A DNA stretch of 64,000 nucleotides from Sulfitobacter sp. DSM 110093 (GTDB lineage: Bacteria > Pseudomonadota > Alphaproteobacteria > Rhodobacterales > Rhodobacteraceae), in assembly GCF_022788715.1 (NCBI RefSeq), contig NZ_CP085167.1:803001-867000 (forward strand), read 5' to 3'. Both the position numbers and the translations under genes were made by a program. This document shows, piece after piece, positions 46,106 through 55,875 of this stretch (position 1 is the stretch's first letter; every line of letters starts with the position of its first letter). The notes beneath the pieces were generated by a model, which was not told the origin of the DNA, did no database searches, and saw nothing but the letters and a program-made list of their open reading frames with translations.

Positions 46106-46885
46106 TCACGTCTCAGAAATCTTGTCGCGCACTTGGTCGCGCAGGGCATCGGCCCCTTTCGCCAGAAGTCCCACATCCGTGCCACAGGCGACAAAGGTGA
46201 AGCCTTCGTTCAGCAACTGGGCGGCGAAATCGGGGTCGGTGACCAGTGTGCCCACGGGAATGCCTCTGTCCATCAGCAGCTTGGCGGCGGGGCGGATCAC
46301 CTCCCAAACCTCGGGGTGCAGGGTCTGGCCCAGATGGCCCATGTCAGCGGCGATGTCGGCGGGGCCAAAGAAGATACCGTCGATCCCCTCAACCTCGGCA
46401 AAGGCGGCGGCGTCTTCCACGGCGGCGCGGGTTTCAAGCTGGATCAGGATGGCGGTCTGGTTCTCGACCTCGGTGTTGTAATTCTCGACCCGGCCAAATT
46501 GGTTGGCGCGGTTCAGCCCGGCCACCCCCCGGATACCGCGCGGCGGGTAGCGGCAGGCGGCCACGGCGGCGCGGGCCTCATCGGGGGTTTGCACCATCGG
46601 AAACAGCAGCCCCGGCGCGCCGAGGTCCATCAGGCGTTTGACCTTGACCGCGTCGTTCCAATCAGGCCGCACCATCGCCGTGGTCTCACTGCCCGAGAAC
46701 GCCTGAAGCTGCCCCAGCACCGATTTCATGTCGCTTGGCGCGTGCTCCATATCCAACATCACCCAGTCATAGCCCGCATGGGCCACCACCTCGGCGGCAT
46801 AGCCATCCGAGAGGGAGACCCAGAGGCCCAACTGCTTTTTCCCGGCGCGGATGGCCGTCAGGAATGTGTTCTCGGGGTGCTTCAT
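46106..46885 (-). CDS. HpcH/HpaI family class II aldolase
   Basis: 259 residues with WVMLDMEHAPSD, GAPGLLFPMVQTPDEARAAVAACRYPPRGIRGVAG and QLETRAAVED, IFFGPADIAADMG, all typical of the 5-keto-4-deoxyglucarate/2-keto-3-deoxy acid aldolases (GarL, HpaI). The metal-binding Glu and Asp are in those segments. It would split a 2-keto-deoxy sugar acid to pyruvate plus a semialdehyde. It starts within the FAD gene's end (4-base overlap) and ends 12 bases before udh. Confidence 0.88.
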   Translation of the reverse strand: MKHPENTFLTAIRAGKKQLGLWVSLSDGYAAEVVAHAGYDWVMLDMEHAPSDMKSVLGQLQAFSGSETTAMVRPDWNDAVKVKRLMDLGAPGLLFPMVQTPDEARAAVAACRYPPRGIRGVAGLNRANQFGRVENYNTEVENQTAILIQLETRAAVEDAAAFAEVEGIDGIFFGPADIAADMGHLGQTLHPEVWEVIRPAAKLLMDRGIPVGTLVTDPDFAAQLLNEGFTFVACGTDVGLLAKGADALRDQVRDKISET

Positions 46886-48084
46886 ATCACGGCCTTTTCG
46901 ATAAATTTCTCCGACCGCGTGATGCGCCCGTAGTCCAATGGGGTGAGGTCCAGCGTGCGAAAGGCGCCATGGGTGATCAACTCAGCCGTGCCGCGCCCGA
47001 TGGCGGGGGCTTGCTGCAACCCATGGCCGGAAAACCCGTTCATAAAGACGAAGTTCTCGACCTTGTCGTGCCGCCCGACAATTGCGTTTTGATCCACAGT
47101 GTTAAAGGCGTAATGCCCAACCCATTCGTTGATCACCTTGACCCGCTCAAAGGCCGGAACGCGGGTGGCGATGATGGGCCAGACTTTCTCCTCCCAGATC
47201 GAATGATCAAAGGCAAAATCATCATAAGCTGCGTCATAGTCATCTTCTGGCGGGCAGCCGGCCATATAATACTTGCCCTCTTGGCGCATATGCACACCGC
47301 TGGGGTCGATGGTCAGCGGCAGGTCCATCTCCAGCGGCTCCGCTGCATCAAAGATGAAGGTGTAGCGCTTGCGCGGCACCACGGGCAGGGCGATCCCTGC
47401 CATCTGCGCCGTCGCCGCCGCGCGGGGGCCTGAGGCATTGACCACCGTGCCACAGGAGACCTTTGCGCCGGATTTCAACGTCACCGCTTCCACCGCGCTG
47501 CCTGCGGGGTTCAGCGTCATGCCCGTCACCTCGTCGTGGATAAAGGTCACGCCTCGACGCTTGGCCATACGGTTGAACCAGTCGAACATCGTGCCGCCGT
47601 CGAAATAGCCTTCGTTTACCGTGTTGTGATTGCCCGCGATCACATCGTCGAGCATGTAGAACGGATAGCGCGCGGCGATCTCATCCTTGGTCATATGCTG
47701 GGTATGCGCACCCAAAGATGCCTGAATGCTCTGCGCTTCCCGCAGGGTCTGGGCAAACTCGGGTGTGTCGGCCAGGTAGAGGTAGCCAAAGCTTTGCAGC
47801 GCCAGCTCCGGCACCTCGGGATCGTCGTGCATAAAGTGGCGGAAGTTGCGGATAAAATCGGCCCCGAACTGAGAAATCTGGATGTTTACCGGGGCGCTGA
47901 ACTGCTGGCGGATGCAGGAATTCGTATGGCTGGTTGAGGCAAATTCATAGGTGGGATCACGCTCCACCACCAGCACTTCGCCGTCAAACCCCGGCGTGTT
48001 GGTCAACCACCAAGCCAAGGCCGAGCCGTAGATGGCCCCGCCCACGATCACCACGTCATATGACGTCTCAAGCGCGTTTTGCAT
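46882..48084 (-). CDS. FAD-dependent oxidoreductase (DAO family)
   Basis: 400 residues. Dinucleotide-binding DVVIVGGAIYGSALAWWLT, then the DAO domain (ERDPTYEFASTSHTNSCIRQQFS) and NGFSGHGLQQAPAIGRGTAELI at the end. This is the sarcosine/amino-acid/hydroxyacid oxidase fold. In this operon it is likely to oxidise a sugar-acid intermediate, or to be an electron-linked dehydrogenase, but I cannot choose. The ATG at 48082-48084 (MQNALETSYD) follows AGGGAGA. First gene of the operon. Confidence 0.85.
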   Translation of the reverse strand: MQNALETSYDVVIVGGAIYGSALAWWLTNTPGFDGEVLVVERDPTYEFASTSHTNSCIRQQFSAPVNIQISQFGADFIRNFRHFMHDDPEVPELALQSFGYLYLADTPEFAQTLREAQSIQASLGAHTQHMTKDEIAARYPFYMLDDVIAGNHNTVNEGYFDGGTMFDWFNRMAKRRGVTFIHDEVTGMTLNPAGSAVEAVTLKSGAKVSCGTVVNASGPRAAATAQMAGIALPVVPRKRYTFIFDAAEPLEMDLPLTIDPSGVHMRQEGKYYMAGCPPEDDYDAAYDDFAFDHSIWEEKVWPIIATRVPAFERVKVINEWVGHYAFNTVDQNAIVGRHDKVENFVFMNGFSGHGLQQAPAIGRGTAELITHGAFRTLDLTPLDYGRITRSEKFIEKAVI

Positions 48085-48335
48085 GCACAGTCTCCCTTTG
48101 CGCATTCCCCTCTGAAACTTGGGTAGCCTAAGCATCCAGAGCCTGCAATCTCTGTGAACAGCGTGGCGAATTTTCCTTTTCCCGCGATGGGTTGCGCGGA
48201 TGCCTTAGGATAGGGCAAGGTGCCGTAGAAAGCGTCTGGTGGGAATGCGCCGTTGACTTTTATGGCGGCTGTCGCACCATGAGCGATGTGCCGCGTCCGC
48301 GCCGCCAAAGACATGACCGCCCAAAGGAGTGACCC

Positions 48336-48884
48336 TTGAACAGCGACCGTGAAGAGATCGAGCGTCTGATTGGACAGGTCGCTCTGGGGGACCGTGCGGC
48401 ATTCGAGACACTTTATGATCGGGTGTCCGCGAAACTATTCGGGGTCTGCCTGCGTGTGTTGGATACACGGGCCGCAGCAGAGGATGCCATGCAGGACAGT
48501 TTCGTCAAGATCTGGAATAATTCCGACCGCTATCAGGCCAATGGTCTGTCGCCGATGACGTGGCTGATTACCATTGCGCGCAATACCGCGATTGATCGGC
48601 TGCGTGCGACCCGCAAGGGGCATCAGGATATCGACACGCCGGGGCTGGAACTGGCCGCGCCGGGGCCGAACCCCGAACAATCCGCCGTTGCCGCATCCGA
48701 AGCGAAGCGCCTGACCGGCTGCCTCGACGATCTAGAGGCCGACCGGGGCGCTGCCGTGCGCGGTGCTTATCTTGATGGCGACAGTTACGCCGACCTTGCC
48801 CAGCGTTTTAACGTGCCGCTTAATACGATGCGCACATGGCTACGGCGCGGGTTGATGAGCCTACGGGAGTGTATGAGCGCATGA
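48336..48884 (+). CDS. ECF RNA polymerase sigma factor
   Basis: 182 residues with sigma-2 (AFETLYDRVSAKLFGVCLRVL...AEDAMQDSFVKIW) and sigma-4 (YLDGDSYADLAQRFNVPLNTMRTWLRRGLMSLREC) separated by a linker. The start is TTG at 48336, with AAAGGAG at the right distance. Its stop overlaps the anti-sigma start (ATGA). With fasciclin and MsrB genes downstream, an oxidative or envelope stress regulon is inferred. Confidence 0.92.
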   Translation: MNSDREEIERLIGQVALGDRAAFETLYDRVSAKLFGVCLRVLDTRAAAEDAMQDSFVKIWNNSDRYQANGLSPMTWLITIARNTAIDRLRATRKGHQDIDTPGLELAAPGPNPEQSAVAASEAKRLTGCLDDLEADRGAAVRGAYLDGDSYADLAQRFNVPLNTMRTWLRRGLMSLRECMSA

Positions 48885-49573
48885 GTGACACGCCCATCAT
48901 CCCCCCCCAAGACGACGATCTGCTGGCCGCCGAAGTGGCGTTGGGTCTGCTCGAAGGCGAAGACCGCGTGGCCGCACGCGCGCGCCTTTTGCAAGACCGC
49001 GATTTTGCCCGCACCGTGGCCGATTGGCAGGAGCGTTTCGTCGCGCTGACCGATGATATCGCACCTGTCGCCCCGCCCACCAAGACGCGCAAGGCGCTGA
49101 TGTCGCGGCTCTTCCCCACGCGCCATGTGCCGTTGATGCAGCGCCTCTGGCTCTGGCAGGGCATTTCGGTTGCTGCATTGGCGACCGTGGCCTTCCTTGC
49201 TCTGCCCATGTTGCGCGAGGCGCCGACCCAAGTGCCGGGCGACGTCTATGCTACCCGGATGGTTGCAGAAGACAGTACGCTAGAATTGCTGGCTGTTATG
49301 GATATGTCTCGCGGCGATATCGCGCTGCGTCGGGTTTCGGGCAATGCACCCGAAGGGCGTGTGTTAGAGCTTTGGGCCATTCTGCCCGATCGCGCGCCGA
49401 TCTCTTTGGGCGTTCTGCCTGAAGGCGACGTGACCCGCGTGGCCTTGCCCGCCGATCTGGCAACTGATGCGGCCGCGATCACGCTGGCCATTACCGATGA
49501 GCCACCGGGCGGCGCGCCGGAGGGCGCGCCCACTGGCGGCATCATGGCCCTCGGCGCCGTTGCCGAACTGTAA
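48881..49573 (+). CDS. Membrane anti-sigma factor (RskA-like)
   Basis: 230 residues: a cytoplasmic N-terminal part that would hold the sigma factor, one transmembrane segment at about 93-111, and a C-terminal periplasmic domain of the anti-sigma-K (RskA) type (LPDRAPISLGVLPEGD, ITLAITDEPPGGAPEG). There is no zinc H-x3-C-x2-C motif in the N-terminus, so it is not a ChrR/RsrA-like zinc sensor; release is more likely by regulated proteolysis. Overlaps the sigma gene. Confidence 0.87.
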   Translation: MSDTPIIPPQDDDLLAAEVALGLLEGEDRVAARARLLQDRDFARTVADWQERFVALTDDIAPVAPPTKTRKALMSRLFPTRHVPLMQRLWLWQGISVAALATVAFLALPMLREAPTQVPGDVYATRMVAEDSTLELLAVMDMSRGDIALRRVSGNAPEGRVLELWAILPDRAPISLGVLPEGDVTRVALPADLATDAAAITLAITDEPPGGAPEGAPTGGIMALGAVAEL

Positions 49574-49582
49574 AAAGGTTGA

Positions 49583-49614
49583 ACGCCCACCCCAGATCGG
49601 AGTGGGCGTTTTTA
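49583..49614 (+). terminator. Terminator of the sigma/anti-sigma operon
   Basis: Stem ACGCCCAC / GTGGGCGT with an 11-base loop followed by TTTTATTT. Confidence 0.85.
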
Positions 49615-49744
49615 TTTGTTCATTTAAAAACAGTAGCTTGAAGATTCTTCAGATTTTTTTGAACCTTTCTGAAACTCCTTCACCTCTTGGCCCGTGGGTT
49701 CAGCATCGCCGCCCACAACGGGAGGCATCTGAGGAGGACTACCA

Positions 49745-50299
49745 ATGATCAACTTCAAATCTTTCGCCGCCGCCACCGCCACCGCCGCTCTGTTGGCAAC
49801 CGGTGCCATGGCTGCCAATCCCGAAGTGGGTGGTGCGCCAATGTTTGAGAACAAAAACATCGTCGAAAACGCTGTGAACTCTGCCGATCACACCACGCTG
49901 GTTGCCGCTGTAAAAGCCGCTGGTCTGGTCGACACGCTGGCCTCCGAAGGCCCGTTCACCGTTTTTGCCCCCGTGAACTCTGCGTTCGAGGCGCTGCCGG
50001 CTGGCACCGTTGAGACTCTGCTGAAGCCCGAAAACAAGGACATGCTGACCAAAGTGCTGACAGCCCACGTTGTAGCAGGCAAATGGTCTGCCGCTGACAT
50101 CGCCGCCAAAGCGCGCGCGTCCAGCGATGGTTTCTACCACTTTGAAGCTGTATCGGGCGACGCTCTGTCGGCTCAGGTTAAGGGCAAAAACGTCTATATC
50201 CTTGACGAAAATGGCAATGCATCGCGTGTAACTATCGCAGATGTGAACCAGTCCAACGGCGTGATCCACGTTGTAAACAGCGTGTTGGTTCCCAAATAA
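49745..50299 (+). CDS. Secreted fasciclin-domain protein
   Basis: 184 residues: signal peptide (about 1-23, ending GAMA) and one FAS1 domain (about 38-184) with NIVENAVNSADHTTLVAAVKAAG, GPFTVFAPVNSAFEALPAG, LTAHVVAGKW and the C-terminal GVIHVVNSVLVPK. FAS1 proteins mediate adhesion or cell-surface stability. The gene follows the sigma/anti-sigma genes after a terminator, so it has its own promoter; a GAACC at 49661-49665 could be part of an ECF -35, but I could not fix a matching -10. A GAGGAGG site precedes the ATG. Confidence 0.9.
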   Translation: MINFKSFAAATATAALLATGAMAANPEVGGAPMFENKNIVENAVNSADHTTLVAAVKAAGLVDTLASEGPFTVFAPVNSAFEALPAGTVETLLKPENKDMLTKVLTAHVVAGKWSAADIAAKARASSDGFYHFEAVSGDALSAQVKGKNVYILDENGNASRVTIADVNQSNGVIHVVNSVLVPK

Positions 50300-50381
50300 T
50301 AGGCGACACACACTGTGATGCCGGGCCAGTACCCCCATGCTGGCCCGGTGCGATCCCAACCCCAATGCGAGGAGTAACACC

Positions 50382-50864
50382 ATGAACAGACGTCATTTTC
50401 TGACATCGACCTTTCTGGGCGCCACCGCCATCGGGCTGGGCGCACGCGGTGCCTTGGCAGCCTATGTCGAAGGCAATTTTGAGGTTGAGCGCACGGAAGC
50501 CGAATGGCGCGCCATGCTGAACGACACGGAATTTGCGGTCATGCGCGAAGGCGACACAGAGCGTGCCTTTACCAGCCCGCTCAACGATGAGGTCCGCGCA
50601 GGCACCTTCATCTGCAAGGGCTGTGACCAGCCGCTCTATGATGCCGCGACCAAGTTCAAAAGCGGCACTGGCTGGCCGAGCTTTTACCAACCGCTCGACA
50701 ATGCTGTCGAGACGATGGCCGACAACAGTTTCTTCATGCGCCGGACCGAGGTCCACTGTGACCGTTGCGGCAGCCATTTGGGCCATATCTTTGACGATGG
50801 GCCTGAGCCGACGGGCAAGCGCCATTGCCTTAACGGTGTGTCGTTGAAGTTTGTCGCAGCCTAG
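50382..50864 (+). CDS. msrB: Periplasmic peptide-methionine (R)-S-oxide reductase, Tat-type
   Basis: 160 residues. The N-terminus MNRRHFLTSTFLGATAIGLG has a twin-arginine-like RR-H-F-L motif before a hydrophobic stretch, so export folded is likely. Zinc cysteines C78, C81, C126 and C129, and the catalytic C149 in RHCLNGVSL, are all present. It would repair oxidised methionine in periplasmic proteins. It is 82 bases after the fasciclin gene and shares the stress context. The ATG at 50382 follows GAGGAG. Confidence 0.92.
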   Translation: MNRRHFLTSTFLGATAIGLGARGALAAYVEGNFEVERTEAEWRAMLNDTEFAVMREGDTERAFTSPLNDEVRAGTFICKGCDQPLYDAATKFKSGTGWPSFYQPLDNAVETMADNSFFMRRTEVHCDRCGSHLGHIFDDGPEPTGKRHCLNGVSLKFVAA

Positions 50865-50890
50865 TTTCTAAGAACCTACACGACCTGACC

Positions 50891-50918
50891 GCGCGCCGTT
50901 TTCGGCGCGCGTTGCTGT
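50891..50918 (+). terminator. Terminator of msrB
   Basis: Perfect 8-base stem GCGCGCCG / CGGCGCGC around TTTT, then GTTGCTGTTTT. It sits between msrB and the convergent hrpB stop. Confidence 0.75.
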
Positions 50919-50919
50919 T

Positions 50920-53343
50920 TTAGGTTCCGCGCGGTTTGGCGCGCAGGGTCGGGTCTGCCACCGTGGGGTCTTCGGGCCAGGGGTGGCGCGGATAGCGCCC
51001 CCGCATGTCTTTGCGCACATCGGTATAGGAGCTGGCCCAGAACCCCGGAATGTCCATCGTGACCTGCACGGGGCGCTGAGCGGGCGAGAGCAGGGTGACC
51101 TGTAGCGGCTGCCCGCCCACGGTCGGATGCCGGGTCACGCCGAACATCTCTTGCAGGCGCAGCGAGATGCCGGGTTGCTCGCCGCTATAATCAATCGCCA
51201 CACGCCGCCCCAGCGGGGTTTCGAAATGCGCAGGCGCGGCGCGGTCCAACTCTTGCTGCTGTTCCCATGTCAGCCGTGCTTTCAGCGCCGGGGTGATGTC
51301 AAACCCCTTCCAATCGCCGGTGCTGCGTACACCTGCCAGATGCGGTAGCAGCCAGTCATCAAGCGTTTCCATCAGATGCGCTTCGCTGAAATCGGGGAAA
51401 GGCGCGGACATCAGCCGCGCACGGGCCAGAAATAGCGTTGCGGCCTTGCCGGGTTTCAACCCCAACTGTCGCACACCGTCGAGCATCGCCACGGCCACCG
51501 CATCGGCAGGGGCATCGGGCCATGTGCGGTCTTCCAGAACCAATGCGCCAAAGACCTCTTGTTGCCGGGTCAGCACGCGCCCCTCGCGGCGCGACCAGAG
51601 GCAGACATCCTGCCAGTGGATTTGATCGGTGAAAGTGGCGCGTAATTCGGCATCCGTGATCAGCGCCGCCTGCCGGATCCGGGCCTCGCGTGGGTCGCCG
51701 TCCAGATCGGTCGCCACAAGCAGCCGTGCACCCGCCATTGGGTCAGCCTCAGGCAGAACTGCGCCTTTACCACCCGACAGAACATAGCGCGGCGCGTCAC
51801 CTTTGCGGCGCAGGCCGACGCGGTCAGGATAAGCGAGCGCGGCGAGAACGCCCAAAGCGTCCGGCCCATGGGCTGTCGTCATCCGACCTAGCCGCTTGGC
51901 CTCGGCCTTGATCCGCGCCAGCGTCGGGGCATGGGGCGCGGCGGCGGTGCGTTTCCCGGCCAGCGCATCCATCCGCAGCGATAGGTCCACCGGCGCGCCG
52001 CGCATCGGGTCGCGCTCGGCCAAAAGTGCGGCGAGCAGCGGCGCACGCGGACCGCCCCGCGCGACCATATGCGCCAGACGCGGGTGCAGGGGCAGCTTGG
52101 CCAATTTGCGGCCATGGTCGGTGATGCGGCCCGTGTCCTCCAACGCGCCGAGCATGCGCAAGACCGCCTGCGCTTCGGCCAAACGGCCCGCATGGGGCGG
52201 GGTGACAAAGCTTAATTCTTCGGCCTGTGCGCCCCAGAGCGCCAGTTCCAGCGCAAAGCCGGTGAGGTCACCCGCCTCGATCTCCGCCGGGGGGAAAGCG
52301 GCCAGCGCGCCTTCCTCGCCGCGCGTCCAGAGTTTGTAGGCCACGCCAGCCTCAACCCGCCCGGCCCGGCCCGCGCGTTGCGTGGCTTCGGCACGGGTCA
52401 CACGTTCGGTCACCAGCCGCGACATGCCTGATGCGGGATCGAACAGCGCCCGGCGCGAGCGGCCAGCGTCGACGACGATGCGAATGCCTTCGATGGTGAG
52501 CGAGGTTTCGGCGATTGAGGTCGCCAGCACGACTTTCCGCCCCGACCGCACGGGCGCGATGGCGGCCTGCTGCGTCTTGAAGTCCAGCGCACCGAAGAGC
52601 GGGGCCAAGGTGCAGTCGCTTGGCAGAGTAGAGCGCAAAAGCGCCTCCACCCGCCTGATCTCTCCCTCACCGGGAAGGAAGACCAGCGCCGATCCGGGGG
52701 CTTCGGCGAGCGCCTTCAGCGTCAGGTCGGCCACCGCATTCTCAAGCCGCTGTTTGCCAATGGGCCTGTCGAGCCAGCGCGCCTCTACCTCAAAACTGCG
52801 GCCTTCGGAGGTGACGATGGGGGCTTCCATCAACTCTGCCACCGGCGCGGCATCAAGCGTGGCGGACATGGCGACCAGCAACAGATCGTCCCGCAAGGCA
52901 CCCGCGACTTCGAGGCATAGTGCGAGGCCCAAATCAGCGTTCAGCGAGCGTTCGTGAAATTCGTCAAAGATCACCGCGCCGACGCCGGGCAGGTCGGGGT
53001 TGTCCTGCAACATGCGGGTCAGGATGCCCTCGGTGACGACTTCGATGCGGGTGTTTTTCGACACCGCCGAAGCGCCGCGCACGCGAAAACCGACGGTCTG
53101 GCCGGTCTCCTCGCCGAGGCTTTCGGCCATGCGCGCGGCGGCGGCGCGGGCGGCGAGGCGGCGCGGCTCCAGCATCAGGATGCGGCCCGTGGTCAGGCGA
53201 GCGTCGAGCATTGCCAGCGGCACGCGGGTCGTCTTGCCCGCGCCGGGGGGCGCTTGCAGCACCACGCGGCCCGTGTCGCGCAGGGCGGCGATCACGTCAG
53301 GCAGGACGGCGTCGATGGGCAGGGCGAAATCAGCGTTGGACAT
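50920..53343 (-). CDS. hrpB: ATP-dependent RNA helicase HrpB
   Basis: 807 residues of the DEAH-type helicase HrpB: Walker [28 protein letters not shown] (DEFH variant normal for HrpB), [36 protein letters not shown], and the HrpB-specific C-terminal domain (about 490-807). It remodels RNA and probably ribosome assembly intermediates; its precise role is not settled. The ATG at 53341-53343 ([11 protein letters not shown]) is chosen. It is divergent from meaB. Confidence 0.95.
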   Translation of the reverse strand: MSNADFALPIDAVLPDVIAALRDTGRVVLQAPPGAGKTTRVPLAMLDARLTTGRILMLEPRRLAARAAAARMAESLGEETGQTVGFRVRGASAVSKNTRIEVVTEGILTRMLQDNPDLPGVGAVIFDEFHERSLNADLGLALCLEVAGALRDDLLLVAMSATLDAAPVAELMEAPIVTSEGRSFEVEARWLDRPIGKQRLENAVADLTLKALAEAPGSALVFLPGEGEIRRVEALLRSTLPSDCTLAPLFGALDFKTQQAAIAPVRSGRKVVLATSIAETSLTIEGIRIVVDAGRSRRALFDPASGMSRLVTERVTRAEATQRAGRAGRVEAGVAYKLWTRGEEGALAAFPPAEIEAGDLTGFALELALWGAQAEELSFVTPPHAGRLAEAQAVLRMLGALEDTGRITDHGRKLAKLPLHPRLAHMVARGGPRAPLLAALLAERDPMRGAPVDLSLRMDALAGKRTAAAPHAPTLARIKAEAKRLGRMTTAHGPDALGVLAALAYPDRVGLRRKGDAPRYVLSGGKGAVLPEADPMAGARLLVATDLDGDPREARIRQAALITDAELRATFTDQIHWQDVCLWSRREGRVLTRQQEVFGALVLEDRTWPDAPADAVAVAMLDGVRQLGLKPGKAATLFLARARLMSAPFPDFSEAHLMETLDDWLLPHLAGVRSTGDWKGFDITPALKARLTWEQQQELDRAAPAHFETPLGRRVAIDYSGEQPGISLRLQEMFGVTRHPTVGGQPLQVTLLSPAQRPVQVTMDIPGFWASSYTDVRKDMRGRYPRHPWPEDPTVADPTLRAKPRGT

Positions 53344-53423
53344 GGTGCGGTTATCGGGCAAAGCCGCCGCCGCGCCAAGGGTGGGGATGGACAATTCCGC
53401 GCCACCCCCGCAAAAGTTGGCCC

Positions 53424-54398
53424 ATGGATATCGACGATCTGGCCAAGGGCATCATAGCAGGCGAGCGTCGCGCGTTGGCGCGGGCGATCACGCTGGTGGA
53501 ATCGGGCCGTGCGGACCATCGTGCGGCGGCGGCAGAGCTGTTAGCGAAGCTGCCGACCGACCGGCAGGCGCTGCGCATCGGCCTCTCGGGCACGCCGGGG
53601 GTGGGCAAATCCACCTTTATTGAAAGCTTTGGCATGATGCTGACGGCACAGGGCAAGCGCGTGGCGGTGCTGGCTGTTGACCCGAGTTCGGCGCGTTCGG
53701 GCGGGTCGATCTTGGGCGACAAAACGCGGATGGATCGGCTCAGCCGCGATCCTAATGCCTTCATCCGGCCCTCGCCCAGCCAGACCCACCTCGGCGGTGT
53801 CGCACGCCGCTCGCGCGAGGCGGTGCGGCTCTGTGAGGCGGCGGGTTTCGACGTGGTACTGATTGAGACCGTGGGTGTTGGTCAGTCCGAGACGGTGGTG
53901 GCCGAGATGTCGGACGCTTTCGTTTTGCTGCTGGCCCCGGCGGGCGGGGATGAGTTGCAGGGCGTGAAACGCGGCATCATGGAGATTGCCGATCTGATCG
54001 TGATCAACAAGGCCGATGGCGATCTGAAATCTACCGCCGCGCGCACCCGGGCCGACTACGCCGGTGCCCTGCGCCTGCTGCGCAAACGCCCGCAAGACCC
54101 CGAAGGTTACCCCCGCGCCACCGCTGTGTCAGCGCTTGAGGAAGACGGGCTGGACGAGACTTGGGTTGCGCTGCAGGAGTTAATCGAATGGCGGCGCACA
54201 AAGGGCTTTTGGGACCGCACCCGCGCCGCGCAGGCGCGCTATTGGTTCGAGCAGGACGTGAAACAGCGGCTTTTGGCGCAGTTGGAGACACAGCAGGCGA
54301 AGGACGATCTCAGCCGTCTCAGCGATGCGGTGGCTGAAGGCACGCGCGATCCGGCAGAGGCGGCGGCTGAGTTCGTCAGCCGCCTGCGGGCCGATTAG
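53424..54398 (+). CDS. meaB: Methylmalonyl-CoA mutase-associated GTPase
   Basis: A 324-residue G3E GTPase that protects and reloads the B12-dependent methylmalonyl-CoA mutase. Walker [14 protein letters not shown] at about residues 53-65; [27 protein letters not shown] (switch) and NKAD for guanine. The mutase genes are not in this window, but prpE at 7.3 kb feeds the same propionate route. The ATG at 53424 ([10 protein letters not shown]) matches the family start. It converges with the PACE gene, overlapping it by 4 bases. Confidence 0.94.
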   Translation: MDIDDLAKGIIAGERRALARAITLVESGRADHRAAAAELLAKLPTDRQALRIGLSGTPGVGKSTFIESFGMMLTAQGKRVAVLAVDPSSARSGGSILGDKTRMDRLSRDPNAFIRPSPSQTHLGGVARRSREAVRLCEAAGFDVVLIETVGVGQSETVVAEMSDAFVLLLAPAGGDELQGVKRGIMEIADLIVINKADGDLKSTAARTRADYAGALRLLRKRPQDPEGYPRATAVSALEEDGLDETWVALQELIEWRRTKGFWDRTRAAQARYWFEQDVKQRLLAQLETQQAKDDLSRLSDAVAEGTRDPAEAAAEFVSRLRAD

Positions 54399-54823
54399 GA
54401 CGGGCGGACAGGCTCCGGCACCGGGAAGATCACGTCGTAGACCCAGTTAAAGACGAAGGCGTAGATCAGGTAGAACAGCGCGAAGCTCACGTCGATCAGG
54501 AAGGCCTCCATCAGCGAAATGCTCAGGTACCACGCGATGAAGGGCATCAGCACGAAGAGCAGGCCAATCTCAAAAATGACGGCATGGAGCATCCGGATCG
54601 GCACAGTCTTGCGCACCGTGCCGCGCAACCGGCGCAGGGCGTGGTCGAACCCGAGGTTGTAAAGGTAGTTCCACCCCGTCGCGATGCTGGCGCTGACGAT
54701 GGTGACAACGCCAATCTCATGCAGTGGCTTGTCAAACAGCCAAGCGCCCATGGGCGTAACGATCAAAAGGGCGAGAATTTCAAAGCTGATGGCGTGGCGG
54801 ATGCGGTCTGCGGTGCTGCGCAT
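54395..54823 (-). CDS. PACE family efflux transporter
   Basis: 142 residues with four membrane segments in two BTP repeats: [19 protein letters not shown] and the matching [19 protein letters not shown]. The repeats and FE residues are those of the AceI/PACE family that exports chlorhexidine, polyamines and short-chain diamines. A diamine role would fit the alternative spermidine pathway at 5-7 kb, but this is inference. It converges with meaB. Confidence 0.87.
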   Translation of the reverse strand: MRSTADRIRHAISFEILALLIVTPMGAWLFDKPLHEIGVVTIVSASIATGWNYLYNLGFDHALRRLRGTVRKTVPIRMLHAVIFEIGLLFVLMPFIAWYLSISLMEAFLIDVSFALFYLIYAFVFNWVYDVIFPVPEPVRPS

Positions 54824-54930
54824 GGGGTCGGTCCCGGTATTGGTCGGGTCGTCCCGAGTGGCTGCCCAAATGGGGGAGGTCGTCCTCGCTTGGTCTCAAT
54901 ATGGCGATTGGGGCGCGGGGTGCAAGAGGG

Positions 54931-55875
54931 TCAGCGGCCCGCTTTGGGATGGGCGTTGTTATAGACCTCCATCAGCCGCGCGGTGTCGACGGCGGTATAG
55001 GCCTGCGTGGTCGACAGCGACGCATGGCCCAGCAGTTCCTGAATCGCGCGCAGATCACCGCCCGCGTCGAGCAGATGCGTGGCAAAGCTGTGGCGCATGG
55101 CATGGGGGGTGGCTGTGGCGGGCAGTCCCAGCTGCATCCGCGCATCGGCCATCACCTGGGTCACGGCCCGCGCGCCCAAGGCGCCGCCGCGAATGGCGCG
55201 AAACAGCGGGGCTTGCGGCTCTTGCGGGTAGGGACAAACAGCGAGGTAATCTTCGACGGCAGCGCTTGCGGCAGGCAAGACTGGTACGACCCGTTCCTTG
55301 CCACCTTTGCCGATGATGCGCAGACTGTTTGGCAGGGGCGCATCGCCGCCTTTAAGGGCGAGCGCCTCGGAAATCCGCAAGCCGCAGCCCCACAGCATCG
55401 TCAGCACAGCGACATCGCGCGCCGCGACCCATGGGGCGCGTGCTTGGGTTTCGACGCAGTCGATCAGCGCGCGGGCGGCGTCTTCGGCCAGCGGGCGGGG
55501 GAGTTTTTTCTGAAACTTGGGCGACCGGGCAAGCAGAACGGCGGTGGGCTCGAACCCCTCTCGCTCGGCCAGCCAGCGATAAAAGGCTTTCACCGCCGAA
55601 AGCTTGCGCGCCACGGAGCGAGAGCCGACCCCGCCGCTGCGGGTGCTGGCCATCCAAGCGCGCATGTCGCTGATGGTGATCTTTGCCAGCGCCCCCAGAC
55701 CTTGGGTGTCGCCCTTATGCAGGGTCATGAAGGTAAGGAACTCGGTCACATCGCCCCGATAGGCGATGATCGTATTCTCTGCCGCGTCCTTCAAGGCGCT
55801 CTGGTGCTCCAGCCACGTCTGAAGCGCGTCCCGCGCGGCGGGGCTGATCAGCAGCGGATTTGCCTTCTCGCTCAA
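54931..55875 (-). CDS. xerC: Tyrosine recombinase XerC
   Basis: 314 residues: N-terminal SAM-like core-binding domain (about 10-105), then the catalytic domain with R in GLRISEAL, K in IIGKGGKERVVPV, H-x2-R in PHAMRHSFATHL, H in LGHASLSTTQAYT and the nucleophile Tyr. With XerD it resolves chromosome dimers at dif. The start is TTG at 55873-55875, in a 4-base overlap with the DUF484 stop. It is housekeeping, not a phage integrase. Confidence 0.93.
   Translation of the reverse strand: MSEKANPLLISPAARDALQTWLEHQSALKDAAENTIIAYRGDVTEFLTFMTLHKGDTQGLGALAKITISDMRAWMASTRSGGVGSRSVARKLSAVKAFYRWLAEREGFEPTAVLLARSPKFQKKLPRPLAEDAARALIDCVETQARAPWVAARDVAVLTMLWGCGLRISEALALKGGDAPLPNSLRIIGKGGKERVVPVLPAASAAVEDYLAVCPYPQEPQAPLFRAIRGGALGARAVTQVMADARMQLGLPATATPHAMRHSFATHLLDAGGDLRAIQELLGHASLSTTQAYTAVDTARLMEVYNNAHPKAGR

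Noticed and set aside
49661..49690. ECF-type promoter before the fasciclin gene
   Set aside because: GAACC is present but I could not find a matching -10 with a shared copy before the sigma gene, so it is not listed as a feature.
54931..55875. Tyrosine recombinase as a sign of a mobile element
   Set aside because: It is XerC coupled to DUF484 among housekeeping genes, with no attachment repeats or phage genes around.
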